Positions 53,491 through 62,850 of a stretch of 64,000 bases of DNA are shown here, in pieces. Position 1 is the first letter of the stretch, and each line of letters starts with the position of its first letter. The translations under genes were made by a program, and so were the position numbers. This DNA comes from Verrucomicrobium sp. BvORR106 (GTDB taxonomy: Bacteria > Verrucomicrobiota > Verrucomicrobiia > Verrucomicrobiales > Verrucomicrobiaceae). Location of the stretch: positions 78,645 through 142,644 of the forward strand of contig NZ_BATR01000094.1 of assembly GCF_000739655.1 (NCBI RefSeq). Direction: 5' to 3'. Below the pieces are notes generated by a model that searched no databases, was not told the DNA's origin, and saw only the letters and a program-made list of their open reading frames with translations.

Positions 53491-54576
53491 TCAGATCGGC
53501 AAACGGAGCTGGGTGCGGACCGGCGGGACGAGGGTGGAGACGCCAATGCCGATCAGGCGCAGCGGAGATTTCACCAGCTTGTGGCGGGCGAGGAGGTGGC
53601 AGGCCAGTCGGTAGATTTCGTCCGTCTGGGTGAGCGGGTCATCGACGCGGAGCTGCCGGGTGAGGGTGGTGAAGTCGCTGTAGCGCACTTTCACCTGGAT
53701 GGTCAGAGCTCCGACACCTTCCTTCTCCAAGGTCTGGGCCACATCGAGCGCCAGCTCTTTGAGAGCAGCTCGGAGGGTGGGGCGATCATCGGTATCGTTG
53801 AGGAAAGTGTTCTCTGAACTGATGCTTTTGCGCTCGTCGGTGGGATCTACGGGACGGTCATCGTTGCCCATGGCCCGCTGTTTCAGCGTCGCCGACCAGG
53901 AGCCGAGGATGTCATTCAACGGAATCGTCGTCTCCTGGAGGTCTCCCACGGTCTTGAAGCCGCGTTCGTTGAGCTCCTTGGCCGTGACGGGGCCGACGCC
54001 GTGAATGGCTCCGACGGGCAGAGGGCGAAGGAAGGTGATCTTGTCGCGCTCGCGGATCAGGGTGAGGCCGTCGGGTTTCTGAAAACCGCTGCCAAGCTTG
54101 GCGAGGAACTTGTTGGAGCCGAGACCGATGGTGGCGGTGAGCTCCACCTCTTGTTTGATGCGGGCCTTGATCTCACGGGCCAAGGCTTCTGCAGCCTCCA
54201 GCGCGGTGTCCTGGTCATCGTAGCCCTGAAAGGAAGGGCTGACATCCAGGTAGGCCTCGTCCACGGAGACCTGCTCGATGCAGGTGCTAAAGTGCTGCAG
54301 CACCTGCATGATCTTTACCGACTCCGCGCGGTACACGCTCATGCGAGGGCGGACGAAGATGCCCTGGGGACAGAGCTTCCCGGCGGTGCGGGAGGGCATG
54401 GCGGAGTGCACCTTGAACGCGCGGGCCTCATAGCTCGCCGCGCAGACGACGCCGCGCTGATCGGGCGGGGAGCCTACAATGACGGGCTTGCCCTGGTATT
54501 CGGGATGATCACGCTGCTCGATGGACGCGAAGAACGCGTCCATATCCACATGCATGACGATCCGGGGCTGAGCCAT
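53491..54576 (-). CDS. dinB: DNA polymerase IV (translesion, Y family)
   Basis: 361 residues. The palm has MHVDMDAFFASIEQRD (catalytic Asp) and CIEQVSVDEAYLDVS (catalytic Asp-Glu), then IKQEVELTATIGLGSNKFLAKL, the thumb helix-hairpin-helix (FLRPLPVGAIHGVGPVTAKELNERG) and the little finger domain to the end. It bypasses DNA lesions during SOS. The end lacks a classic QxxLxF clamp motif but QLRLPI may serve. It follows a small gene by 56 bases, under a predicted LexA box. Confidence 0.95.
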   Translation of the reverse strand: MAQPRIVMHVDMDAFFASIEQRDHPEYQGKPVIVGSPPDQRGVVCAASYEARAFKVHSAMPSRTAGKLCPQGIFVRPRMSVYRAESVKIMQVLQHFSTCIEQVSVDEAYLDVSPSFQGYDDQDTALEAAEALAREIKARIKQEVELTATIGLGSNKFLAKLGSGFQKPDGLTLIRERDKITFLRPLPVGAIHGVGPVTAKELNERGFKTVGDLQETTIPLNDILGSWSATLKQRAMGNDDRPVDPTDERKSISSENTFLNDTDDRPTLRAALKELALDVAQTLEKEGVGALTIQVKVRYSDFTTLTRQLRVDDPLTQTDEIYRLACHLLARHKLVKSPLRLIGIGVSTLVPPVRTQLRLPI

Positions 54577-54632
54577 TCCTGAGAGAGTACGGCGGGCAAC
54601 CGGCTTTTGACGGCGCCTGGGCCACCTCCTCC

Positions 54633-55001
54633 TTAGCCCATGGCGCAGAGGTGAGCCAGTGCGGGAAGAGGCTCCGAGTTGGATTCCCGTCGGAAATCGA
54701 AGGTGGAGTCTGAAGCAGACGAAGAGCCATCGCCCGCCACTGTCAGCGGAAGGTCCGCATGGAACCGCAGGCGGAACTGCTGCCCGCCGTGCTGGATGAG
54801 CAGGAGCGACGGCCGGTCCTGCCCTTCACCACTCCAGAAGCAGTGGCGAATGGCATCCACGAGGCCGGGGATCTTGCCTTGTCCGCGATCCGGGAAGTGG
54901 CGTTCCGCGCCTTCGTGAAGCAGTACCCACTTCTGACGTTCCGGGACGCTGCTGATGATGTAAACCAAGTCTTGTGAGGCAGGGGCGGGGGTGAATTTCA
55001 T
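54633..55001 (-). CDS. small protein of the dinB operon
   Basis: 122 residues beginning MKFTPAPASQDLVYIISSVPERQK. Soluble, beta-alpha mix: QKWVLLHEGAERHFPDRGQGKIPGLVDAIRHCFWSG and RPSLLLIQHGGQQFRLRFHADLPL. No family recognised. The start ATG is directly next to a LexA-type palindrome and lacks a ribosome binding site, so it may be read leaderless, or translation may start further in. Operon position before dinB suggests a DNA damage role. Confidence 0.6.
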   Translation of the reverse strand: MKFTPAPASQDLVYIISSVPERQKWVLLHEGAERHFPDRGQGKIPGLVDAIRHCFWSGEGQDRPSLLLIQHGGQQFRLRFHADLPLTVAGDGSSSASDSTFDFRRESNSEPLPALAHLCAMG

Positions 55002-55002
55002 G

Positions 55003-55016
55003 TGTTCATGTGAACA
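55003..55016 (-). promoter_or_regulatory. LexA box, TGTTC-N4-GAACA type
   Basis: TGTTCATGTGAACA, extended to GTGTTCATGTGAACAC at 55002-55017. It lies immediately upstream of the first gene of the dinB operon. The TGTTC-N4-GAACA form is what I recall as the Verrucomicrobia LexA motif. Placement at a translesion polymerase operon strongly supports SOS control. Confidence 0.85.
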
Positions 55017-55199
55017 CTATGTGGCGCTGATGTCAAAGAAATTTTGGGCGAGAGCGATGAGGGCCAGCGGGCGGAATTGGACGCCATCGGTGCTTCCTTC
55101 CTGCTGAGCCTCATCACCCATGCGCTGGGTACCCTGGCAGCCGGCGAGTGTCAGGTTTCGAGCCTGCGATTCGGAGGCGTTGCTGGTTCCAACACATTT

Positions 55200-58100
55200 T
55201 CACGCGCTCCGACGACGGCGGAACGCGGTGAGCAGCAGTCCTGCAAAGAGCAGCAGGGCGCGTGAGGGCTCGGGGACGGCGACGAGAATGCCATGGGAGG
55301 CGAAGAGTGAGGTGTCCCACACCCAGTTCGCATTGATGGCGGTGATGTCGGGCAGGTCGAGGTCGTAGAGGAGATTGTCGGCGGCGGTTCCCGTGCGGAA
55401 CCGGTCGCCAATGGTGAAGCCGTTGAGATTGAGTGCGGTGGTCCAGTCCAGAAGGTCGAACCCATCGCCCCAGTTCACGGTGTACCCGTTGAGGCTGAAG
55501 GCGACGGTGCCCCCGGCAATGAGATCGATGCTGCCCCCGGAGTTGACGCGATCGCTGGCCCCGGTCACACGATTGGCGGTGACCGTGTAGCCTGAGACGA
55601 GGTTCCCGGAAATATCGAGCGGAGCGGTGTTGCTGCCGGCGAAGCTGATGCCGTTGGCCCCGGCGGCGAGTTCCATGCGGGCCCCGGCGGCGCTCATGAT
55701 AACATTGCTCCCTGCTCCGGCCGTATTGAAGACGCCCTGCCCGGCCCCGGCATTGTCACCAGGACGAAGCGTGCCTGCGGCCTGGATGGTGACGGTGCTG
55801 TTGACGGTGCCGGTACCGGCGAGGTAACCGCCGCTGACGGTCGTGGCGCTGTTCCCGATGGAGCCTATGCCGCTCTGACCGACCTGGAGCGTGCCTGCGG
55901 AGATCGTCGTGGTGCCGGTGTAGGCGCTGGAGCCAGAGAGCACCCAGGTGCCGCTGCCGGTCTTGGCGACAGAGACGGCTGTAGGGTTCGTCGAAGCGAT
56001 GGCCACTGCAATTTCCCCAATCCCCGTGGTGGAGCCGGTGAGCGTCAGGACCTTGTTGCCCGTGTTGGAGGTGATATCCCCCGTGAACTTCCACACCCCG
56101 GTGCCAGACATGTCCAGCGTGGGATTCTGTCCGGCTCCGCCATTGAAGTGGAAAGTGCGGTCGCTAGACTCGCCGGTGCCGGTGTACCGGAGGGTGGCGG
56201 AGCTGGCGGACCCGACGTGGACGATGGTGCCTGCTCCGAGGTTCCCGACGACGTTCTTGTTGCCGATCTTGGAAACGCTGACAATGAGAGACTGAATGCT
56301 GGCCGTGCCGGTGAAGGTGTTGTCTGCCGTGAGCACGACGACGCCGGTTCCGTTCGCAGCATTCCAGAAGTCCACGTTGCTGGCGGTGCCGTTGGCTATG
56401 ACAGCGTTGATGGTGAGGGTGTTGCCGCTGGTCACGCCGATGTCACCGCTGCCTACGTTGAGGAGGATGCGGCCCGGACCGTTGATGGTGCCGCCTGAGC
56501 CGCCTATGAGGGTGGCTCCCGCCAGGGTGAGGTCGGTGGTCAGGTTGAGCACCGATCCGCTGTTCATGGTGAGGAGGTTGAACGAGTTTCCTGAACCCGA
56601 GAAGGTGGTGGCGGCGGTGTTGCTGATGGTGACACCGCGAGCCCCCGACTGCGTGATGGAGCCAGCAAGCTCGATGGCAGCGCTGCCGTTGATGGTGAGC
56701 GTGGCATTGAGGAGGATGTTGTTGAGGATCTTGCTCAGGCCAGTGAGTGCGAGGGTGCTTTGGAGGTTGGCGCTTCCGTTGACTGTGAGAATGCCTGAAC
56801 TGAGGGCGTCCTTGTTGCCGAGGGCGAGGGTGCCGCCCACGAGGGAGGTGCCACCCGTGTAGGTGTTGGCGGCCTCCAGCACAATGGTGCCGCTGCCGAC
56901 CTTGCTCAGGACGCGGCTGCCGCCGGACTCTCCGATGACGCCGCGGATGGTGCCGATCCCAGTGTTGGAGCCGACGAATCCGTCCCCGGTGCCGCTGATC
57001 GTTCCGGCGAGCGTGATCGCTCCCTCCCAGATGCTGCCGCTGTCGAGCCGGAGCTGACCGATGGATTCACCCGTGTCACCGCCAGCCAGAGTGAGGCCGC
57101 TGGTGTAGGTGATGATGCCGGAACTGAAGACGGTGGCATTGCTGCCCACGTTGATGATGGATCCAGTGCCAAGAGCATTCTCCAGCTGGACTTTGGCACC
57201 GCCCGTGATGTTCAGGGTCCCGGTGAAGTCCGTGGAGTGACCGGCGAGTGCGGCGGTGGCGATCTTCGTGATCTGGGTGCCGGTGCCGGTCGTCACGTTG
57301 ACCGTGCCAGATCCCTGAAGCTTGGCGAGGGTGTAGGTGGTGTTGCCTGCGGTGAGATTGAGCGTGCCGCTCGCTCCCAGACTTACGATACTGGAGCCCA
57401 ATCCCGCAGCAAGGCCGGTGCTTACCGCTCCGGCATTGATCTGCACGGTGCCAGCAAAGGAGTTGGTGCCATTTAGCAGAAGCGTGCCCAGTCCTTCCTT
57501 CGTCAAGGTGTTGAAGCCGGACAGCGTGCCTCCCACCGTGAAGGTGGTGGCGGCATCGGTGATGGTCCAGCTTTGGGAGGAGGCGAGGTGAACGGCGCTG
57601 TTGATGGTGTGGTTTCCTGAACCGGCCTGGACCGTGAGGCCGTTGCCAGCGGTGTTCCCGTTCAGGTTGGTGGCATGGATGGTGAGGGTATTGCCGGAGA
57701 TGGTGACGGCGTTGGCGGCGGCGGGAGTGCCACTGCCGGTGAAAGTGAGGCTGTTGATCTGCGTGTCCTGCCCCAGGGTGGTGGTGAAATTGGTCGTCAC
57801 AGCATTGTCCGCTGCAAAGAAGACATTGGTGGCGCTGCCCAGGACGCTGTTGCCATCGGTCGTCCCAGCACTGGTGGTGGCGAAGTTCGTGTCACCCGCG
57901 ACATTGGTGTTCCAAACCGTGCTCCCGGAGGAGGCGTTGCCAGTCCACCAGGCGTTGCCGAGCGTGCTGGCGGTCACGGTCAGTTGCAGGGCGGTGCTGG
58001 TGGCGTTCAGAGTGTAGTTGTAACCGCCCACGGGGCCGCCTGCGGTGGGGGCGGGGGTGCCATTGATGGAGAAGGTTCCAGTAATGGTGCTGCCAGTGGC

Positions 58101-61100
58101 ATAGGTCAGCAGGTCATATGTGCCTGCCCCGAGCGTCTGTCCGGAGAGGGCGGTCAAGCTGACTACGGCACCCCCGGCATTCAAGGTCAAACGGCCGGTG
58201 TTGGTGATGGCAATCTTGTCCACGGTACTGGTGCCGACTTCAAAATTGAGGGCGGAAGCGGCTCCAGCTGCCCCGCCGAGGGTGAGGAAGGTGCTGTTGG
58301 CAGTGGTGTTGCCCTGAATGGTGAGCGTGCCGATGGCGCCGTCCACAAGATCGAGCGCGCCCCGTGAGGCGATGGACGTGCCGCCCGCCACCGTGACTGT
58401 GCCGCCGGTGGCCGTGGTGGTGGTGCCGATGGTGCCGGTGCCTCCCAGGCTGCCGCCGTTGACGCTGATCACGGTGGCACCAAGGGAGCCGGTGACATTC
58501 ATCTTTCCAGCGGAGATGGTGGTGGCACCAGTATAAATGTTGGCGGTGCTCATGGTGAGGGTGCCAGTGCCTTCCTTGGTCACGGCCAGGGCACTGTTGG
58601 CTCCGGTGCCGTTCTTGGCTCCGCCTCCGGCGACGACGATGTTTCCCGCTCCGCCGAAGACCACGATGCGGTTCGAGGAAGCTGTGGGGTCGCCCTGGAT
58701 GGCGGTGGTGGCGTTGTTCAGTGTGAGAGTCCCGGTGTCGGAGTGGATGCGGCCGGTGCCATTGTCCACGGTGATGGTGCCACTCAGGGTGTTGTCCCCC
58801 AGGATGCTGCGGATGGCCCCGGCATTGCTGATGCCTGTGGAGTTGTTCAGCGTGATGTTCTCGTTGGTGTTGATCCCGCCTGAGAGTTCCAAGGCACCGC
58901 CGCCGCTGACGCTGGTGATGCCAGTGGTGCCGCCCAGAGCGCCGCCGTTGAGGATGCGCACCACGCCGGCGCTGATGGTGAAGGTGCCGGTGTTGCTGAA
59001 GGTGTTGGATGCGTGCAGGATGAGCGTGCCGGTGCCGTCCTTGGTGATGCTGGGGTTCGAGGAGCCACCGTGGGTGAAGCTGTCCTTGACCTCTATGGTC
59101 CCGGTCCCCCCAAAGGTGAGGGAGTTGTTGCCTCCCACGATGGCATTGCCGCTGGCCACGTCCAGGTTGAGGGTGCTGCCGGAGTCCGCATTGATGCGGG
59201 CCGTGCCTCCCAGAGTGATGACGCCGGTGTAGGTGTTTACCCCGCTCACGCTGCGCAGTCCGCCGCCACTTGAGATCCCGGTGCTGGAGAGACTGAGGGC
59301 TTCTGCCAGAGTGGTAATGCTGCCCGTGAGCTCCAGAGCTCCCCCGGCCACAACAGTGGTGCCGATTGTGACGGTGCCCAAGGCGCTGCCATGAGTGATC
59401 TGCAGCACACCGTTGGTGATCGTCGTGACACCGGTGTGGGTGTTGGCGTTGCTAAAGACAATCCGACCGCCGCCGCCCAGGGTAACGGCCACGGTGCCGT
59501 TTCCGGCGTTGTTCGCGATGACGGAGTTGATCGTGAGTGTCTTGGACGTGCTGTAGTTATACAAAACCATTTCGCCTGCGCCAGTGGCTCCGGCGGTGAG
59601 CTGTCCGGCGGCCCCGGTGGAGCCGATGGTGAGGTCGCCAGCGGAGGCAGTCATAAGCACGCCACCGGAGGTGCCGAGCTGGAGGCGCGTGTTGCTGTCG
59701 TTCAGTGCGATTTCCCTGCTGGCGGTATCGGTAAAGCTCAGCGTGGTCAGTGCCGTGGTGGTGTTGCTGGCCAGGAGGACATTCCCCGTGCTGGTGCCGT
59801 CCACCAGGAGGTGGGACGTGGCGGTGTAGGCAGGCAGGGCGGTGACATTTGCGCCTGTCCCGTAGATCAGGTCATTCGCCTGGGCGGTGATCACGCCGCC
59901 CTGTACAGCGGCGAAGCTGGTGATCCCGGCACTGGAAGTGTAGGTGAAGGCGGCACCCAGATACCCACTGGGCTGGCTGGTGAAGAACTGACCGGAGGTG
60001 GGGGCCACGAAGCGCATGGTGGCGGCACCGCTGCGGCTGATGGTGCCGAGGGTCATGTTCATCGTGTTGTTGGCGGCGGAGAGGAGGGTGATGGTGTTCA
60101 CCCCTCCGGTGACCGTGAGATTGCCGAAGGTCTGGCTGTTGACGGTGGGCGTGTCCACCGTGCCGGCCTTGCCCTGAAGGGTGAGGAATGCGGTGCCCGT
60201 GTTGTTGCCAGCGTTGAAGGCGAGGATGCCAGCAGTGACGCCGTTGTAGAGAATGTTGGTGGTGGGGGCACTGGCTCCGGAGAAGTCCAGCAGAAGCGTG
60301 CCCCGGGTGACAGTCGTGGAGCCGGTAAAGGTGTTGATGCCGGAAAGAGTGGCTGTGCCGGTGTTGGTCTTGACCAGGGCCACGATGCCGTTGGAGCCTC
60401 CCAAGGAGACGTCACCATTGCGAATCGATCCACTGAAAGTGCCGTTGCCGGTGCCATTCAGCGTCAGGTTGATCGAGCCACTGGCGGCTCCGTTGGTGAT
60501 GATGCCCGTGCCGGAGAGGACGCCCACGGAGTCGCTTCCACGGAGGTCAAAGACTCCGTTGACGGTGAGCGCGGCACTGTCGCTAAGCTTGTCTGCCTGC
60601 AGGGATCTGAGGGTCCCGTCGGTGTTGACGACGATCGCGAAGTCAGTGGAGCCACCGTGGTTGAGCTCGACGACGCCCTGGTTGATGGTGAACTGCCCGA
60701 CGTTGTTCGGGTCTGCGATGATGCTGAGAAGGCCAGTGCCGTTTTTGATGATCTGGCCCGCCCCGGTGGTGGCAGGGCCGGTGGGACCGGCGAAGATGGT
60801 GGTGCCTGCGCCATCGATCGTGAGGTTGTTGTTACCCATGGTGATGGCGGCACCAGTAGCGCCCAAGGTGGTGGTGGCTCCAGCCTCGGTCACGATGGTG
60901 GCGGCGGCGGTGAGCGAGACAGCACCAAAGGAGACTCCCGCGGAACCTGAGGAGGTGACGCTGCCCCGGGTGACGGTAAGGGTTTGCGCCCCCATGGTGA
61001 GGGTGCCCAGTGTGTGAGTCACACCTGCCCCGGAGGTGAGGCGGTCGGTGATGATCTGGGTGTTTCCCGTGATGGTCGTGTTCCTGCCAAGGGCGAGCAC

Positions 61101-61655
61101 AGTGTCATTGGCCAGCTCCAAGATGCCGCCAGCAAGCGTGAGCGTGCCTGCGCCCAGGGCGGCGTTGTCGGTGGTGGCCCGCAGGGTGCCAGAAGAAAGG
61201 GTGAGCGCGCCGCTGAAGGTGTTGGCCGCGCTCAGGACGAGGGTGCCTGCACCCGCTTTGCTCCAGTTGGTGCCACCGACGATTTCGGACACGGTGGCGG
61301 TATCGCCCGCCGTGGTGACCGTGACAATGCCATTGGCTCCAAGAGTCAGCGTGCCGTTGCTGGTGGGATCGGCAAGCACATAGCCGCCTGCATTGAAGGT
61401 GAGATTGGCTGCCGTGATGGCGGCGTTTACGTCGATGGTCACCCCGGAGCCCCCGAAGGCGGCATTGTTGCCGTTGGTCCATGGGAGTGTGCTTCCATCC
61501 CAGTTGGTGGTGCTGAGATCCCACACTGTGGACGGATGGGTGGGATCGTAGTTCTGAGCGACTTGCGCCTTCCCGCTCCATGTGAAAACAAGGCTTGCGA
61601 GGAGGGAGGCGGCAGGGGCAATGTACCGACGAAGCGGGCAGGGATGGGACTGCAT
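55200..61655 (-). CDS. giant autotransporter-repeat protein with PEP-CTERM sorting tail
   Basis: 2151 residues from ATG at 61655; the 49 codons upstream to 61802 are not protein-like. The signal peptide is at about 1-31 (YIAPAASLLASLVFTW to KAQ). It is followed by dozens of degenerate autotransporter-associated beta-strand repeats (GAGTLVLSAANTFSGALTL, GTGTLTMSTANIYTGATTI, GSGTIVLEAANTYTGGTSL). These form a very long beta-helix, poor in Cys and charged residues. The last 25 residues VPEPSRALLLFAG then FRRRR are a PEP-CTERM signal, cut by an exosortase. It should be a surface adhesin or matrix fibre. The repeats cover almost all of the chain, with none of the usual barrel domain. Confidence 0.93.
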   Translation of the reverse strand: MQSHPCPLRRYIAPAASLLASLVFTWSGKAQVAQNYDPTHPSTVWDLSTTNWDGSTLPWTNGNNAAFGGSGVTIDVNAAITAANLTFNAGGYVLADPTSNGTLTLGANGIVTVTTAGDTATVSEIVGGTNWSKAGAGTLVLSAANTFSGALTLSSGTLRATTDNAALGAGTLTLAGGILELANDTVLALGRNTTITGNTQIITDRLTSGAGVTHTLGTLTMGAQTLTVTRGSVTSSGSAGVSFGAVSLTAAATIVTEAGATTTLGATGAAITMGNNNLTIDGAGTTIFAGPTGPATTGAGQIIKNGTGLLSIIADPNNVGQFTINQGVVELNHGGSTDFAIVVNTDGTLRSLQADKLSDSAALTVNGVFDLRGSDSVGVLSGTGIITNGAASGSINLTLNGTGNGTFSGSIRNGDVSLGGSNGIVALVKTNTGTATLSGINTFTGSTTVTRGTLLLDFSGASAPTTNILYNGVTAGILAFNAGNNTGTAFLTLQGKAGTVDTPTVNSQTFGNLTVTGGVNTITLLSAANNTMNMTLGTISRSGAATMRFVAPTSGQFFTSQPSGYLGAAFTYTSSAGITSFAAVQGGVITAQANDLIYGTGANVTALPAYTATSHLLVDGTSTGNVLLASNTTTALTTLSFTDTASREIALNDSNTRLQLGTSGGVLMTASAGDLTIGSTGAAGQLTAGATGAGEMVLYNYSTSKTLTINSVIANNAGNGTVAVTLGGGGRIVFSNANTHTGVTTITNGVLQITHGSALGTVTIGTTVVAGGALELTGSITTLAEALSLSSTGISSGGGLRSVSGVNTYTGVITLGGTARINADSGSTLNLDVASGNAIVGGNNSLTFGGTGTIEVKDSFTHGGSSNPSITKDGTGTLILHASNTFSNTGTFTISAGVVRILNGGALGGTTGITSVSGGGALELSGGINTNENITLNNSTGISNAGAIRSILGDNTLSGTITVDNGTGRIHSDTGTLTLNNATTAIQGDPTASSNRIVVFGGAGNIVVAGGGAKNGTGANSALAVTKEGTGTLTMSTANIYTGATTISAGKMNVTGSLGATVISVNGGSLGGTGTIGTTTTATGGTVTVAGGTSIASRGALDLVDGAIGTLTIQGNTTANSTFLTLGGAAGAASALNFEVGTSTVDKIAITNTGRLTLNAGGAVVSLTALSGQTLGAGTYDLLTYATGSTITGTFSINGTPAPTAGGPVGGYNYTLNATSTALQLTVTASTLGNAWWTGNASSGSTVWNTNVAGDTNFATTSAGTTDGNSVLGSATNVFFAADNAVTTNFTTTLGQDTQINSLTFTGSGTPAAANAVTISGNTLTIHATNLNGNTAGNGLTVQAGSGNHTINSAVHLASSQSWTITDAATTFTVGGTLSGFNTLTKEGLGTLLLNGTNSFAGTVQINAGAVSTGLAAGLGSSIVSLGASGTLNLTAGNTTYTLAKLQGSGTVNVTTGTGTQITKIATAALAGHSTDFTGTLNITGGAKVQLENALGTGSIINVGSNATVFSSGIITYTSGLTLAGGDTGESIGQLRLDSGSIWEGAITLAGTISGTGDGFVGSNTGIGTIRGVIGESGGSRVLSKVGSGTIVLEAANTYTGGTSLVGGTLALGNKDALSSGILTVNGSANLQSTLALTGLSKILNNILLNATLTINGSAAIELAGSITQSGARGVTISNTAATTFSGSGNSFNLLTMNSGSVLNLTTDLTLAGATLIGGSGGTINGPGRILLNVGSGDIGVTSGNTLTINAVIANGTASNVDFWNAANGTGVVVLTADNTFTGTASIQSLIVSVSKIGNKNVVGNLGAGTIVHVGSASSATLRYTGTGESSDRTFHFNGGAGQNPTLDMSGTGVWKFTGDITSNTGNKVLTLTGSTTGIGEIAVAIASTNPTAVSVAKTGSGTWVLSGSSAYTGTTTISAGTLQVGQSGIGSIGNSATTVSGGYLAGTGTVNSTVTIQAAGTLRPGDNAGAGQGVFNTAGAGSNVIMSAAGARMELAAGANGISFAGSNTAPLDISGNLVSGYTVTANRVTGASDRVNSGGSIDLIAGGTVAFSLNGYTVNWGDGFDLLDWTTALNLNGFTIGDRFRTGTAADNLLYDLDLPDITAINANWVWDTSLFASHGILVAVPEPSRALLLFAGLLLTAFRRRRSA

Positions 61656-61783
61656 GGGGGGGGAGGACGGGGGCAATCCACAAACGTCCTCCACTTCAAG
61701 CAGAGCCAGCGTAGTCACTCGTCTGGCGGGCTTGCACTCACGGGGGGAGGCTTTTTGAGATTGCGAAGCGGCGAGACTACCGA

Positions 61784-61805
61784 ATTTTGACGAAATCGTC
61801 AAAAT
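61784..61805. promoter_or_regulatory. perfect 22-bp palindrome upstream of the PEP-CTERM gene
   Basis: ATTTTGACGA-AA-TCGTCAAAAT: 10-bp arms and a 2-base centre, 129 bases upstream of the ATG at 61655 and between that gene and the end of the SRPBCC gene (61881). The length and AT-rich ends suit a dimeric regulator site. Confidence 0.65.
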
Positions 61806-61880
61806 CGATCTTGTACAGACCTTGTCGATCCAAGCCGTGTTTCCCAGGAATCCTGCAAGTGCCCCTATGGGCCATACGCA

Positions 61881-62420
61881 CTATTTGGCGAGGGCAGGAG
61901 TGATCAGCGGCTCCGTGCCTGAAGGCCGGGGGGAAATGGTCGCGACGGTGGCGTGGGGGACGATCACAGGCGCATGGATCTCACCGCGCCAGGCCCGGGG
62001 TGGGGTGCCGCGGGCCTCGACGAAGTCCTTGAAGCACTCCAGGTCGCGAGCAATGCGAAGAGAGACGAGGCCGAGGAGGGCGCCGAGGTTCTCCACCACG
62101 CCTTCTGGGGCATAAGCCATGCGCAGAGTCACCATGGTGGCATCATCCGCCAGGGGCTCAAAGGTCACGCGGCCAGTGCTGCGGGGGCCTTCGGTGCTTT
62201 GCCAGGCAATAAACTGGTCGGGGACCTGCTCGATGATCTCGGCTTCCCACGTCTTGATAAACCCGCCCATCTCCACTTCCCAGTGAAGGTGACTGTCATC
62301 TATCTGGCGGACCTCTTGCACTCCTTCCATGAAGTGAGGGAAGTCTTCGAACTGGGTCCATTGGTCGTAAACCACTTTGACCGGTCGTTCGATACGGATG
62401 GATTCTTCAACGGAGTTCAT
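61881..62420 (-). CDS. SRPBCC/polyketide cyclase-like lipid-binding protein
   Basis: 179 residues from ATG at 62420 (a long upstream extension is discarded). It opens MNSVEESIRIERPVKVVYDQWTQFEDFPHFMEGVQEVRQ, the START-like fold entry of the coenzyme Q-binding/SRPBCC group. HWEVEMGGFIKTWEAEIIEQVPDQFIAWQS follows. A C-terminal extension (PRAWRGEIHAPVIVPHATVATIS) goes beyond the domain. It probably binds a hydrophobic ligand in the cytoplasm. Partner unknown. Confidence 0.85.
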   Translation of the reverse strand: MNSVEESIRIERPVKVVYDQWTQFEDFPHFMEGVQEVRQIDDSHLHWEVEMGGFIKTWEAEIIEQVPDQFIAWQSTEGPRSTGRVTFEPLADDATMVTLRMAYAPEGVVENLGALLGLVSLRIARDLECFKDFVEARGTPPRAWRGEIHAPVIVPHATVATISPRPSGTEPLITPALAK

Positions 62421-62850
62421 TGTCAGGCTGCAAGGAATCAAAGCTATATCGCCCATCGGGGCAGTATTGGACGCCGCGTACACCTTTATGGTGATAGGGT
62501 TCTTCGTCGGGGGTGCTGGACGAATGAGGTGGATGGGGAGGCAAGTCCTAGAGTTGGACAAGGCATGTTGGAAATTGCTCACTTTCAGAAATTAATGAAT
62601 TGTTCTAACGTAACTCGTGGATTGAGGGCGGGTTGATCCATCGAGGTGGGAAACAATACGTGACGGAATGGAGGAGGCGTGGCGCTGGAAGCCTTGATTT
62701 TAGGGCAACGGATTGGGTTGGAGGCAAGACTTGCGACATCGCGCAATGAGAGCTTTTCCCCAGCGCGGAGGCTTTATAGAATCATCCGGCCGAAGCTATG
62801 ACGGCATCCGATTTGAGCGTTATCCCTAACTCGACAGCTGCAGACAGAGC
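62421..62850. other. 430-base gap upstream of the sensor kinase
   Basis: No gene supported. It holds the shared upstream region of the SRPBCC gene (minus) and the kinase (plus). A 19-codon frame at 62798-62854 starts ATGACGGCATCC and its TGA overlaps the kinase ATG (ATGA), a possible leader. No repeat or strong hairpin seen. Confidence 0.35.

Noticed and set aside
59391..60950. 519-codon open frame on the plus strand opposite the PEP-CTERM gene
   Set aside because: Antisense to a repetitive beta-helix gene. The Gly/Val/Ala-rich product mirrors the repeats and has no start signal or domain.
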